From Xanthobacteraceae bacterium (lineage in GTDB: Bacteria > Pseudomonadota > Alphaproteobacteria > Rhizobiales > Xanthobacteraceae), in assembly GCA_028290465.1 (NCBI GenBank), contig JAQGJU010000068.1, positions 1 to 64,000 on the forward strand: a stretch of 64,000 nt of DNA. Reading direction: 5' to 3'. Under the pieces are notes generated by a model. That model made no database searches. It was given only the letters and a program-made list of their open reading frames with translations, and was not told the DNA's origin. Positions 52,970 through 61,562 of this stretch are shown one piece after another. The position numbers and the translations under genes are program-made. Each line of letters begins with the position of its first letter. The stretch's first letter is position 1.

Positions 52970-53977
52970 AGATTACGCTGCCGGGCGAGCCACACCGCAC
53001 GGCCGGCCAGCAGCGCCAGCGCGATGGCGAACGGAATGATGAAGTAGATCAGACGGTACAGCAGCAGCCCGGCCAGCAGTTCTGCCTTGTCGAACTGGTC
53101 GAGCGCGACCAGCATCGCGGCATCGAACACGCCGATCGATCCCGGCGCATGGCTGATGAAGCCGAGCAGCAAGGCGCCGACGAAAATCACCGCGAAACTG
53201 GCAAATGGAATCTCCGGCTGCACCGGCAGCAGCAGATACATCGCCAGCGCGCAGCACAACAGATCCAGAAAACCGATACCGATCTGCAGCAGCGTCGAAG
53301 GCCCGTCGGGCAGGGTGATGCTCCAATTGACGCGGCCGATGGTGCGCGGTCGTTGCCAGACCCAGGCAACATAGACCAGCAGTCCGGCCAGCGTTCCGAG
53401 CGCCATGGTGCGGTTGAACTGCGGCGACAGATGATCGAGAGTCGCGGCAATCGTCGGATCGTACGCGATGGCGAGGCCGAGCACCGCCACATTGCCGAGC
53501 CAGAACGTCAGCCCGGTAACGAAGCATATTTTGGCGACATCGACGATCTGCAGCCCGCGCGCCGAATAGACGTGATAGCGCACCGCCGCGCAGGTGACGG
53601 CGGTGGCGCCGAGATTGTGCCCGATCGAATACGCCGAGAAGCCGGCCAGCGCCGCGATACGGCACGTCGTTCCGCCCGACGGTGCGCAGTGCGAACAGAT
53701 CATAAAACGTCAGTGTGATATAGCCGCCGACCACGCACAGCAGGGCGAGCCATATCTCGCGCGCCGGCATGTTGCGCAGCGCGGCCATGACGGCGTTGAA
53801 ATCGATGTCGCGCAGGATGCGGATCAGCACCGTCGCCGACACCGCGACGATCGCGATGCTGATGACGATACCGAGGACACTCCAGACCGATGTGGGCCGG
53901 ATGGCGCTTAACAGCCGTTGTGGCCAACCCGGCACTCGGTTCTCCTTCGAATCGCGCATTTCGGCCGGGTATTCCAT
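52948..53977 (-). pseudogene. UPF0104/lysylphosphatidylglycerol-synthase-like flippase gene, frameshifted
   Basis: Two overlapping reading frames together give one membrane protein of about 340 residues. The N-terminal frame runs from ATG 53977 (MEYPAEMRDSKEN...) to VGRNDVPYR near 53658. The rest (RIAALAGFSAYSIGHN to QPISDA) is in another frame ending at 52948. Homologs read ...VPYRIAALAGF without a break. The DNA shows a single ATCGC where the tandem ATCGCATCGC would restore the frame, so a 5-base deletion by slippage fits. Several membrane helices are visible. It may be a pseudogene, a sequencing error or a switching site. It is divergent from a glycosyltransferase gene and might belong to a lipid pathway. 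Confidence 0.75.
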
Positions 53978-54099
53978 GGCGATGCGACAGCGCGACGACA
54001 GCGATTAGGGCTAGCGCCTCGGTTGCGTCATCGATCTGAGACATGAATCGCCTAATCGCATGGCTGTGATGAAGGGATCGGCCATCATCGGGACACTGG

Positions 54100-55245
54100 A
54101 TGCGGATCCTGATCGCGACCGACGCTTGGCACCCGCAGATCAATGGCGTGGTCCGCACCCTGACGGAACTGGCTCAGGCCGCCGAGCGTTTCGGCGTCTG
54201 CGTGCACTTCCTGACGCCGGAAGGCATTCCGAGCATCGGCCTGCCATCCTATCCGGACATCCGCCTGGCCTTGGCCAGCCCATCCTTGATCGCCCGCCGA
54301 ATCGAGGCGATCCGGCCCGATGCCATCCATATTGCGACCGAAGGTTCGATCGGCCTGCTGACGCGGCGCTACTGCCGGCGCCATGGGCGGCCGTTCACCA
54401 CCAGCTTCCATACCCGCTTCGCCGACTACATCGCGGCCCGCTGGCCGGTGCCGCGAGACTGGGCCTGGGCGTTTCTGCGGCGCTTCCACAACGCCGGCAA
54501 TGGCGTGATGGCGGCGACGCCGTCGCTCGCCGATGAGTTGAGCGGTCGCGGTTTTTGCAATGTGATGCTGTGGCCGCGCGGCGTCGACACCGGCCTGTTT
54601 TATCCAAGACCCAGCGGGCTTGGTCTGCCCGGACCTGTTTTTCTCACCGTCGGCCGGCTGTCGGTCGAGAAGAATTTGGACGCCTTCCTGGCGCTCGATC
54701 TGCCGGGCAGCAAGGTCGTGGTCGGCGATGGGCCGACCCGCGAAGATCTGGCCCGGCGGTTTCCCGACGTCACGTTTCTTGGCGCGCGGCAGGGCGAAGA
54801 TCTCGCGGCGATCTATGCGGCGGCCGACGTGTTCGTGTTTCCGAGCCGGACCGACACGTTCGGCTTGGTGCTACTCGAAGCTCTGGCGAGCGGCGTGCCG
54901 ATTGCCGGCGTGCCGGCCGCGGCGACGCGCGACGTGATCGGCGATGCGCCGGTTGGTATTCTGGATGAGGATTTGCGTGCCGCCTGTCTCCAGGCGTTGA
55001 CGCTGTCACGCGAGGCGTGTCTGGCGCATGCCCGGACCATGAGCTGGGAGCACAGCGCGCGCGGCTTCGTGGCCAATATTCTGCGAGCAATCAGGGGCTG
55101 CGGGCGAAGGTACCGTTGGAGCCGACACGGCTCACGGGCGGTGCTGCGAACCCTGTTAGGCAGGGCGCCATGCTGCGCCGTTCGTAAGGGCGGGCGTTAC
55201 AGCCGCACACCCTGGGTGGCGAACGCCTTGTCGGCCGGGACCTGA
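54100..55245 (+). CDS. Glycosyltransferase family 4 protein
   Basis: A 381-residue GT-B glycosyltransferase. The N-terminal DAWHPQINGVVRTL and the donor-site block PSRTDTFGLVLLEALASGVP (E-x7-E type) are hallmarks, as in mannosyl- and sulfoquinovosyl-type lipid glycosyltransferases. The first 330 residues are typical; the last 45 (after FVANILRAI) are rich in Arg and Cys, unlike the family. They overlap the small gene on the other strand, so the C-terminus may have been extended by loss of the original stop. It is divergent from the flippase-like gene, 122 bases apart. A lipid or envelope sugar role is likely. Confidence 0.85.
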   Translation: MRILIATDAWHPQINGVVRTLTELAQAAERFGVCVHFLTPEGIPSIGLPSYPDIRLALASPSLIARRIEAIRPDAIHIATEGSIGLLTRRYCRRHGRPFTTSFHTRFADYIAARWPVPRDWAWAFLRRFHNAGNGVMAATPSLADELSGRGFCNVMLWPRGVDTGLFYPRPSGLGLPGPVFLTVGRLSVEKNLDAFLALDLPGSKVVVGDGPTREDLARRFPDVTFLGARQGEDLAAIYAAADVFVFPSRTDTFGLVLLEALASGVPIAGVPAAATRDVIGDAPVGILDEDLRAACLQALTLSREACLAHARTMSWEHSARGFVANILRAIRGCGRRYRWSRHGSRAVLRTLLGRAPCCAVRKGGRYSRTPWVANALSAGT

Positions 55246-55319
55246 ATGCTGCTCAGCACATAGGCGGTTCCGACGGCGAGAACGAGCGCCGCGACGCAGG
55301 CGGCAACAAAGCTGTTCAT
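55197..55319 (-). CDS. Small membrane protein (40 residues)
   Basis: A 40-residue ORF that a length cutoff would miss. It reads MNSFVAACVAALVLAVGTAY as an N-terminal membrane helix, then a short tail ending ATQGVRL. AAGGAAGG lies nine bases before ATG 55319, a strong ribosome site. I recognise this as a family of tiny single-helix proteins frequent in Rhizobiales, of unknown function. Its 3' end overlaps the glycosyltransferase 3' end by 49 bases on the other strand. Confidence 0.7.
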   Translation of the reverse strand: MNSFVAACVAALVLAVGTAYVLSSIQVPADKAFATQGVRL

Positions 55320-55419
55320 GGCACTAAACCTTCCTTAGGAACGGACTATATATATCGCAATAAACTGCATTTGCCATATCGGTGCACACGGCTGCGCGGT
55401 CACGCCACAGCATCGGCGT

Positions 55420-56049
55420 CTATAAGCCCTGATGCTGCAGTGCGATGCGCTCGGCGGCCACGGCGTCCTCCGGCGTATTCACGTTGAAGAAAGGATCGAC
55501 CGGCGTATCCGGCCATTCGGCGAGGCCGATGCCATGCCGCGCGGTCCATACCTCGATCTTGCGCAGGCCCTCGTCGACCACGGCGCGGCGCAGATTGTCG
55601 CGCAACGCCAGCGGCCAGATGCCGGCCACCGGATGACGCCAGTCGCCGGAGCGGGCGCAAGCCAGCGGGGTACCGCCTTGGCGCCGCGCGGCGTGCAAAC
55701 GCTCGACCAGATCCTCCGGCAGGAACGGGCAATCGCCCGGCACGCTGGCCACCCATTCGATGCCGGGGGCTTCCTGCGCCGCATAGTCCAGCCCGGCCAG
55801 GATTCCGGCCAGAGGCCCGGCGAAATCCGGCACGCTGTCGGCGACCACCGGCAGGCCGGTGTCGGCAAAGCGCGCCGGATCGCCATTGGCGTTGATGACG
55901 AGACCGACGGTCTGCGGCGCGAGGCACGCCAGGACGCGGTCCAGAATGGTGACGCCGGCGATCTCCAGCATCGCCTTGTCGCCGCCGCCCATGCGCCGCG
56001 CGAGGCCGCCGGCGAGGATGAGGCCGAGAGTTGGGGGGTAGTTGATCAT
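55420..56049 (-). CDS. mobA: Molybdenum cofactor guanylyltransferase MobA
   Basis: A 209-residue nucleotidyltransferase. The GTP-binding signature LAGGLARRMGGGDKAML is at residues 13-29, with PGDCPFLP and NVNTPEDA further on. MobA joins GMP to molybdopterin to make MGD for the formate dehydrogenase. It follows fdhD by 39 bases on the same strand, so both serve the same enzyme. mobB is encoded separately at 51156. Confidence 0.93.
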   Translation of the reverse strand: MINYPPTLGLILAGGLARRMGGGDKAMLEIAGVTILDRVLACLAPQTVGLVINANGDPARFADTGLPVVADSVPDFAGPLAGILAGLDYAAQEAPGIEWVASVPGDCPFLPEDLVERLHAARRQGGTPLACARSGDWRHPVAGIWPLALRDNLRRAVVDEGLRKIEVWTARHGIGLAEWPDTPVDPFFNVNTPEDAVAAERIALQHQGL

Positions 56050-56088
56050 GATGCGGTTCGCTTGAAATCTGTTTGCACCAAACGCACA

Positions 56089-56973
56089 TCAATCGTCATG
56101 CATCGCCGCCTTGCGCCGGTGCTTGCCGCTCTCGTCCTCGACCGATGCGAGATCCTGATCGAACACAATGCGATCCTCGCCGGCCAGCGCCACAAAGCGC
56201 TTGCCGCGCGCGCGGCCGATCAGCGTCAGATTAGCCTTGCGGGCGAGATCGACGCCCCACGCCGTAAAGCCGGAGCGTGAGATCAGGATTGGGATGCCCA
56301 TGCGCACGGTCTTGATCACCATCTCGGAGGTCAGGCGTCCGGTGGTGTAAAAAATCTTGTCGCCCGCCGGCACGTTGTTCTCGAACATCCAGCCGGCGAT
56401 CTTGTCGACCGCGTTGTGGCGGCCGACATCCTCCATATAGACCAGCGGCTGGTCTTCATGCGCCAGCACGCAGCCATGGATCGCGCCGGCCTCGAGATAG
56501 AGCGAGGGCGTGGTGTTGATCTTGTGGGTCAGCGCATAGAGCCACGAGGTGCGCAGTTGGGTGTTGGGCAGTGCGACGCCTTCCAGCGCCTCCATCAGGT
56601 CGCCGAACACCGTGCCCTGCGCGCAGCCCGAGGTCTGCACTTTCTTCTTCAGCTTCTTTTCGTAATTGGTCTTGCGCTTGGTGCGCACCACCACGACCGC
56701 CAGTTCCTCGTCGTAGTCGATGCCGGTGACGGCGTCGTCGGGAAGCAGCATGTGTTGGTTTAGCAGGTAGCCGAGCGCCAGATATTCCGGATAGTCGCCG
56801 ATGGTCATCGCGGTGACGATCTCCTGGCCGTTCAGGAAGATGGTCAGCGCGCGCTCGACCGTCACGGCGGTCTCGATCCGGGCCCCGGTGTGGTCGATGC
56901 CGGTGACGCGTTCGGTCAGCCGCTTGTCGAGCGGATCGGGGCGGATCAGGTAGCCGGCGAGAGGATCGATCAT
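56089..56973 (-). CDS. fdhD: Formate dehydrogenase sulfurtransferase FdhD
   Basis: A 294-residue protein. FdhD passes sulfur to the Mo/W cofactor of formate dehydrogenase. Family blocks are DYPEYLALGYLLNQ, MEDVGRHNAVDKIAGW and RLTSEMVIKTVRMGIPILISRSG. The usual catalytic Cys-x2-Cys region reads TSGCAQGT, that is, a single Cys here, as in a number of alphaproteobacterial relatives. It heads the fdhD-mobA unit. The start ATG 56973 fits the family N-terminus. Confidence 0.92.
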   Translation of the reverse strand: MIDPLAGYLIRPDPLDKRLTERVTGIDHTGARIETAVTVERALTIFLNGQEIVTAMTIGDYPEYLALGYLLNQHMLLPDDAVTGIDYDEELAVVVVRTKRKTNYEKKLKKKVQTSGCAQGTVFGDLMEALEGVALPNTQLRTSWLYALTHKINTTPSLYLEAGAIHGCVLAHEDQPLVYMEDVGRHNAVDKIAGWMFENNVPAGDKIFYTTGRLTSEMVIKTVRMGIPILISRSGFTAWGVDLARKANLTLIGRARGKRFVALAGEDRIVFDQDLASVEDESGKHRRKAAMHDD

Positions 56974-57116
56974 GCGGGCAATATATAGGCCTGGGTGTCG
57001 TCCGCCAGCGTGCGTGACACCGAGGCCGCGCGGAGTCTGCGAGAGGCGTGGTCACTGACGCGGAACTCCCTGGGGGGCCGGTCCATGTAGCCGATCGGAT
57101 TCAACATGAGAATGTC

Positions 57117-57141
57117 CCGCAATGCGGTACACTAAGTACCG
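57117..57141. promoter_or_regulatory. Overlapping palindromes upstream of a Bug gene (candidate operator)
   Basis: CCGCAATGCGG (57117-57127) shares its last bases with CGGTACACTAAGTACCG (57125-57141). Both are perfect dyads. They lie about 80 bases before the Bug gene start in a 245-base gap that holds no other clear feature. A repressor or activator of the IclR, GntR or LysR kind could bind here; the regulator is not known. Confidence 0.4.
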
Positions 57142-57218
57142 TATGGTGATTGGATTCTATATGCTGAAGCGATAAAAGAAGAGTAACGACGCACAAAAGC
57201 AATCAGGGAGGACTTGGA

Positions 57219-58205
57219 ATGTTGCACAAGACGCTTATCGCGCTCGGCGCCGCGCTGGTCGCGCAGATGTTGCCCGCGCAGGCGCAAGCCCAGTCTCAAG
57301 AATGGCCGCAGCGGCCTGTGACCATGATCGTGTCGCAGTCGGCCGGCGCCAGCCCCGACGTCATGGCGCGCCTGCTCGCCGACCGTCTGACCAAATCGCT
57401 CGGCCAGAGCGTCATCGTCGAAAACAAGCCGGGCGGCGGCAACGTCATCGGAACCAATGCGGCGGCGCGCGCAACGCCGGACGGCTATACGCTGTTCTTC
57501 GCAACGTCAGCCGCGCTGGTCACCAATCCCTACATGATGAAAAACCTGCCGTATAATTCAGCCAAGGACTTCGCACCCATCGCGCTGGTGACGCGGAGCA
57601 ACCAGCTCATCGTGGTGCATCCGGACGTTCCGGCGAAGACGCTGCCGGAATTGATTGCGCTGGAAAAGAAGTCGCCGGGCAAGTTTTCGCTTTCGGTCGA
57701 CGGGCCGCGCAGTCTGGCCGGCGTCACCGGTCAGGCGCTGAACAAACATGCCGGCACGCAGTTCGTGCTGATCCCCTCGACCAATCCGAATGCCGGCGTG
57801 CAGGACGTGATGACCGGTCGCACCCAGGTGGGCGTGTTCTCGGTGTCGATCGTCGAGTCGCTGGTAAAAACCGGTTCGCTGCGCGCCGTCGCGGTCGCGT
57901 CGGACAGGCGCATCGAGTCGCTGCCGGACGTGCAGGCCGCCGCCGACACGCTGCCGGGCTTCGACTTCAACGGCTGGTTCATGCTGATGGCGCCGGCCGG
58001 AACGTCCGCCGATATCGTCAAGAAGCTGAACGCGGCGGTCGATGCCGCCACCAAGGATCCGCAGATGAAGGAACTGGCCGTGAAGCTGGGCTTCGATCTT
58101 GATCCGAAAGGCGTCGGCTCGCCGCAGGACGCGGCGTCGTTCCTGAAGGTGCAACTCGGGCTGTGGGAAAAGACCACGAAGGATCTCGGCATCGAGCCGA
58201 ACTGA
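57219..58205 (+). CDS. Bug/TctC-type substrate-binding protein
   Basis: A 328-residue periplasmic binding protein. A signal peptide covers residues 1-26 (QAQAQ/SQEW). ATG 57219 follows AGGGAGGACTTGG. Blocks WPQRPVTMIVSQSAGASPD and ATPDGYTLFFATSA are family hallmarks. It lies before the convergent large amidase, so it may deliver an amide or acid to it, but this is only proximity. A strong terminator follows. Confidence 0.9.
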   Translation: MLHKTLIALGAALVAQMLPAQAQAQSQEWPQRPVTMIVSQSAGASPDVMARLLADRLTKSLGQSVIVENKPGGGNVIGTNAAARATPDGYTLFFATSAALVTNPYMMKNLPYNSAKDFAPIALVTRSNQLIVVHPDVPAKTLPELIALEKKSPGKFSLSVDGPRSLAGVTGQALNKHAGTQFVLIPSTNPNAGVQDVMTGRTQVGVFSVSIVESLVKTGSLRAVAVASDRRIESLPDVQAAADTLPGFDFNGWFMLMAPAGTSADIVKKLNAAVDAATKDPQMKELAVKLGFDLDPKGVGSPQDAASFLKVQLGLWEKTTKDLGIEPN

Positions 58206-58226
58206 GCTGACTTCGATTTAAAAATC

Positions 58227-58259
58227 GCCGGCGAGCCTTGCGGGCCCGCCGGCTTTTTT
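58227..58259 (+). terminator. Rho-independent terminator
   Basis: A perfect 7-bp stem, GCCGGCG (58227-58233) with CGCCGGC (58247-58253), is followed by six T. It begins 22 bases after the Bug gene stop codon and ends the + strand transcript before the convergent amidase gene. Confidence 0.75.
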
Positions 58260-58271
58260 GTGCCGCGTGCG

Positions 58272-60593
58272 CTACTGCCGCATCGGCAGCGGCCCGAACG
58301 CCGGCGGCGGAATGCGCCGCTTCGACGCGGCCTCATAGGCCGAGGCGATCTTCAACAGCACGTCCTCGCGGCCGGGTTCGGCGCGGAACACCAGCGAGAA
58401 CGGCAGGCCGGGCTCGGCAAGCGTGGTCGGCGTGAACGACGGCGTTGCGTCATAGCGCTTGCGGTCGGCGCTAAGCGCGAACACCGGATCATACGCGATG
58501 GTGACGTAGCCGGCCGGGATCAGCATTTCAGTCAGGCCGGCGTTCGGGCCGTTGAATGATTCCGGCCGCAGGTTCTGCCAATAGGGCTGACCGGCATGGC
58601 CGATCTTGCCCGGCGGATACGGCGTATGCAGCCGCACCAGCGCGTCCAGTTTGTTTTCCAGGATCACCATCATGTCGACCCGGCGCAGCATCTCGCGCAG
58701 CATGATGCGCTCGTTGACGCCCTGGCGCTGATCGAGAGGATTGCGCATGTCGGTGACTTCTTCCCAGTTCTTGAAGCCGGAGCGCTGGTCGTCGCCCCAG
58801 AATTTCGAGCGCGCATTCAGGCTGGGGAAGTCAACTAAAGTTTCGCGGAAGCCCTTCGCCTTCCAGTCGGCGGCGCGGCGCGTCAGATATTGCGGAATGT
58901 GGAAGCGAAAGCCCATCGCCAGCTCCTGGTGCTGGATGGTAGCGATGTCGAGATTCGACGGCGGTGCGATCCGCCCTTCGGCCAGTTCGACGAAGTAGTC
59001 GATCGGCTGCATCTTGCCGGTGCCGAAGAATTTTCCTGGCATGAACTCGGTTGGCACGATGGCGGCGGCGAAGTCCTTGAACACCGGCGTGTCGTCGGCG
59101 CCAAGACGAAACAGCAACTCCGGCATGAATACCGGCACCAGTCGGGCCAGCGCGCGCCGGAAATCGGTCTTCATGGTCTCGAGGTCGGGATCATTCTGCC
59201 ACAACGGATCGCTGGACTCGACCAGCGTCGCGCCGAGCTTGCCGCCGAGCACGGTCTTGATCTCACGCGCGGCCGCGACGGAGATCGGCTCCTCGGTCTT
59301 CGAGCCTTTCGGATACACCATCGACTCGCGGATGACACCGATCCGCATGCCTGGCAACGAATCCGGCGCGGTCGCGTGGCTGGCGTAGGGCGTGCTCAAC
59401 ACCGACGAACGGGGAACCGTGGTGAAAGGATCGCGCGGATCGTAATAGCCTTCGACCGGGTCTTTCAGCGCGTCCAGCACCTTGGCGCAGTCCAGAATAG
59501 TGCGGGCGTGAATGCCGCTGCGGTCGACATAGATGTCGGCGCCGATCGCGCCACCGTCAAAACCGAGCATCGCCTTGTGCGGCAGGATCAGCGCGACCGC
59601 ATTGTGGTTGGACGGCCCGCGGCACGAGGCGCGGGTTTCTTCGCCCAGACTCGCCATTACTAAATTCGTGCTGACCGACAGTGCCGAGCCCGAACTCGAG
59701 CCGAGCGAGGCCGAGCGCGTGGTGTCGTAGGGATTCGACGGATTGCCGCCCCAGGTGCTGCGCTGATAGCCGAGCGTCGAGGGCAGCACCTTGTCGGGCG
59801 CATGCCGGCCGCCGGGATCGCCGGCACGGCCGTTGTATTCGGTGTTGACCGCCTTGGCGAAGATGATCGCGCCCTTGTTGCGCAACTGCTCGACCAGCAC
59901 ATGATCGCGCGCCGGAGCGTCGATGTCATAAGCCGCGTCGCCGCCGCCGGTCGAGCGCATGTCCTTGGTGTCGAATGGGTCCTTGAACGAGAACACCACG
60001 CCGTACATCGGCATCGCGTCAAGATCGGGGTTGCGCCCGAACATCGCGTCGAGTTCGGCGGCGCGTTCCAGCGCATCGGGCTGCTGGCGGAAGAATTCGC
60101 ACACCGGCGGCGCGCCGGGCGGCAGTGGGCCTTTGGACGAATGCCTGTCGAATTCGCCCTTGCAGGTGACCGAGCGCTCGCCCCGGATGTTGAGCGTCGC
60201 CAGTGCGTTGACCTGGCCGGCGTCGGGCAGGCCGACGATCATGCCGAACTGCTGTTGTACGGTGGGGTCGGACGCGGTCGCTTCCATGCGGCCGTATTCG
60301 AGCGGCGGACCTTGATACTGGTCGAGGTCGGGCAGCAGCGTCGACGCCTTCACGGTGTCGGTCGGAAATTGTATTGGCGCGGTCGCGCGCACCGTACCGG
60401 GTGCCTTTGCGACCGGTGCGCCATCCGGTGTCACCAGCGCGCTGGCGACGCCGTTGAAGGCACGGCAGCGGTCGATGTAGTGCTGCACGACGGCGACGCA
60501 ACTGGTCTCGCCCTTGCGGATCGCGGCGTGCAATTCGTCGATGGTGGCTTCTTCGAGCCGGAATGTGTGCTGTGCACGGCGCTGATCGGTCAC
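58272..60593 (-). CDS. Amidase-signature family enzyme, large form
   Basis: A 773-residue amidase. GTG 60593 is chosen because AAGGAGG lies five bases upstream; an ATG at 60620 and an upstream ATG at 60806 in the same frame lack a site. The catalytic Ser-cisSer-Lys system appears in SFKDPFDTKDM (Lys), SLGSSSGSALS (cis-Ser) and EETRASCRGPS (nucleophile Ser). The length is well above the usual 450-500 residues because of inserted segments and a long C-terminal part. Such enzymes hydrolyse amides or amino-acid amides; the substrate is unknown. Confidence 0.82.
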   Translation of the reverse strand: MTDQRRAQHTFRLEEATIDELHAAIRKGETSCVAVVQHYIDRCRAFNGVASALVTPDGAPVAKAPGTVRATAPIQFPTDTVKASTLLPDLDQYQGPPLEYGRMEATASDPTVQQQFGMIVGLPDAGQVNALATLNIRGERSVTCKGEFDRHSSKGPLPPGAPPVCEFFRQQPDALERAAELDAMFGRNPDLDAMPMYGVVFSFKDPFDTKDMRSTGGGDAAYDIDAPARDHVLVEQLRNKGAIIFAKAVNTEYNGRAGDPGGRHAPDKVLPSTLGYQRSTWGGNPSNPYDTTRSASLGSSSGSALSVSTNLVMASLGEETRASCRGPSNHNAVALILPHKAMLGFDGGAIGADIYVDRSGIHARTILDCAKVLDALKDPVEGYYDPRDPFTTVPRSSVLSTPYASHATAPDSLPGMRIGVIRESMVYPKGSKTEEPISVAAAREIKTVLGGKLGATLVESSDPLWQNDPDLETMKTDFRRALARLVPVFMPELLFRLGADDTPVFKDFAAAIVPTEFMPGKFFGTGKMQPIDYFVELAEGRIAPPSNLDIATIQHQELAMGFRFHIPQYLTRRAADWKAKGFRETLVDFPSLNARSKFWGDDQRSGFKNWEEVTDMRNPLDQRQGVNERIMLREMLRRVDMMVILENKLDALVRLHTPYPPGKIGHAGQPYWQNLRPESFNGPNAGLTEMLIPAGYVTIAYDPVFALSADRKRYDATPSFTPTTLAEPGLPFSLVFRAEPGREDVLLKIASAYEAASKRRIPPPAFGPLPMRQ

Positions 60594-60776
60594 GTCGCCT
60601 CCTTGTATGGTTGCCCACATCGCATGTGAGCGTGCCTGTGTGTCCAGGCTTGAACGCCTATTGTATCGCCCATGCACTCTGCCGACGTCAAACCAGAACG
60701 CGATCGCATCGGCAGCAAACAGCAAAAGGGCGCGCTTTTGGCGCGCCCTTCGGCCGAAGTTCGATATGGCGAAACC

Positions 60777-60893
60777 TAGAGCGTTTTCAAGCAAAGTGGA
60801 ATCCACTTTGCGTGAAGAAAACGCGTCTTTCTAAATATTTAAGAGCGCGTCCGGACGCAAAACCGGCATCGACTTTTGCTGGACGCGCTCTAG
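60777..60893. repeat. MITE-like dispersed repeat, second copy
   Basis: A 117-base copy of the element at 8900-9046 in reverse orientation, bounded by CTAGAGCG and CGCTCTAG. The outer arms agree closely with the first copy and the middle is about 30 bases shorter. It fills most of the gap upstream of the amidase. Its final CTAG supplies the TAG stop codon of the small gene at 60890. Confidence 0.8.
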
Positions 60894-61306
60894 ATGAACG
60901 CTGCGTATGCGCCGAGCCCGATCTGCTGCGCCAGTCCCTGCGCCACCTTTTTCTGATCGGCAGATAGCGTTCGAATCAGCGGCATCGCTACCGCCGCGAT
61001 CCGGTTCATATTGGTATTGTTGAGTGCAATCGCGACCACGCGGTGGCTGATCGGTTGCGCCACATCGGAGATTTGCTGGGCCTGCTCGCGCGCGATGGTG
61101 ACCAGCGTACTCTCAACGGCCGCCCATGAGGCGTGCTGTTCGGGCGTGAGTTTCAGCGCGCTCTTGATGCGCGCGATATTAATTTCAGTCCGTGCGCCGG
61201 TGACGGCCGTCTTTGTCGTATCGACCTCGGCCGCCCGCGCGGTGACCGGAAGTTGCGTTGTCGCAATAGCCAATAGTGCAAGCGCGGCGGTGAGCCGTCC
61301 CCTCAT
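60890..61306 (-). CDS. Small periplasmic helical protein (Spy/LTXXQ-like)
   Basis: A 138-residue secreted protein. ATG 61306 follows a CGGAGGAAC site; the longer frame from 61345 is less likely. A signal peptide covers residues 1-25 (ARAAE). The rest is helical with LKLTPEQHASWAAVEST, the LTPEQ-type signature of Spy/CpxP-like proteins, which hold unfolded periplasmic proteins or sense stress. The stop codon TAG lies in the end of a repeat element. Assignment to the Spy-like group is moderate. Confidence 0.65.
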   Translation of the reverse strand: MRGRLTAALALLAIATTQLPVTARAAEVDTTKTAVTGARTEINIARIKSALKLTPEQHASWAAVESTLVTIAREQAQQISDVAQPISHRVVAIALNNTNMNRIAAVAMPLIRTLSADQKKVAQGLAQQIGLGAYAAFI

Positions 61307-61562
61307 GAGTTCCTCCGATGTGTTGACCAGAAATATATAGTGCACAACCGTGAGGGTGGCTGGTCGAAACTGCGGATAAATTGTGATTTCGCACTCTTTG
61401 CGATGTTTTTCATTGAGTTGCGGACAAAGCGTCTGCCCTTTGGAACCTTATTGGCCTTCGATTTCAATATAATACCGTTTACCTCCGTCATCATATGATC
61501 AGTCATCATGTGATTTGATTACCGACCACTAAGATGCCGCACGAGCGGTGGCCGGAAACGGC

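Noticed and set aside
53400-53700. Second, separate membrane-protein gene starting at 53703
   Set aside because: Its first residues (MICSHCAPSGGTTC) are out-of-frame translation of the flippase gene. The homologous part begins only after the frameshift, so it is one broken gene.
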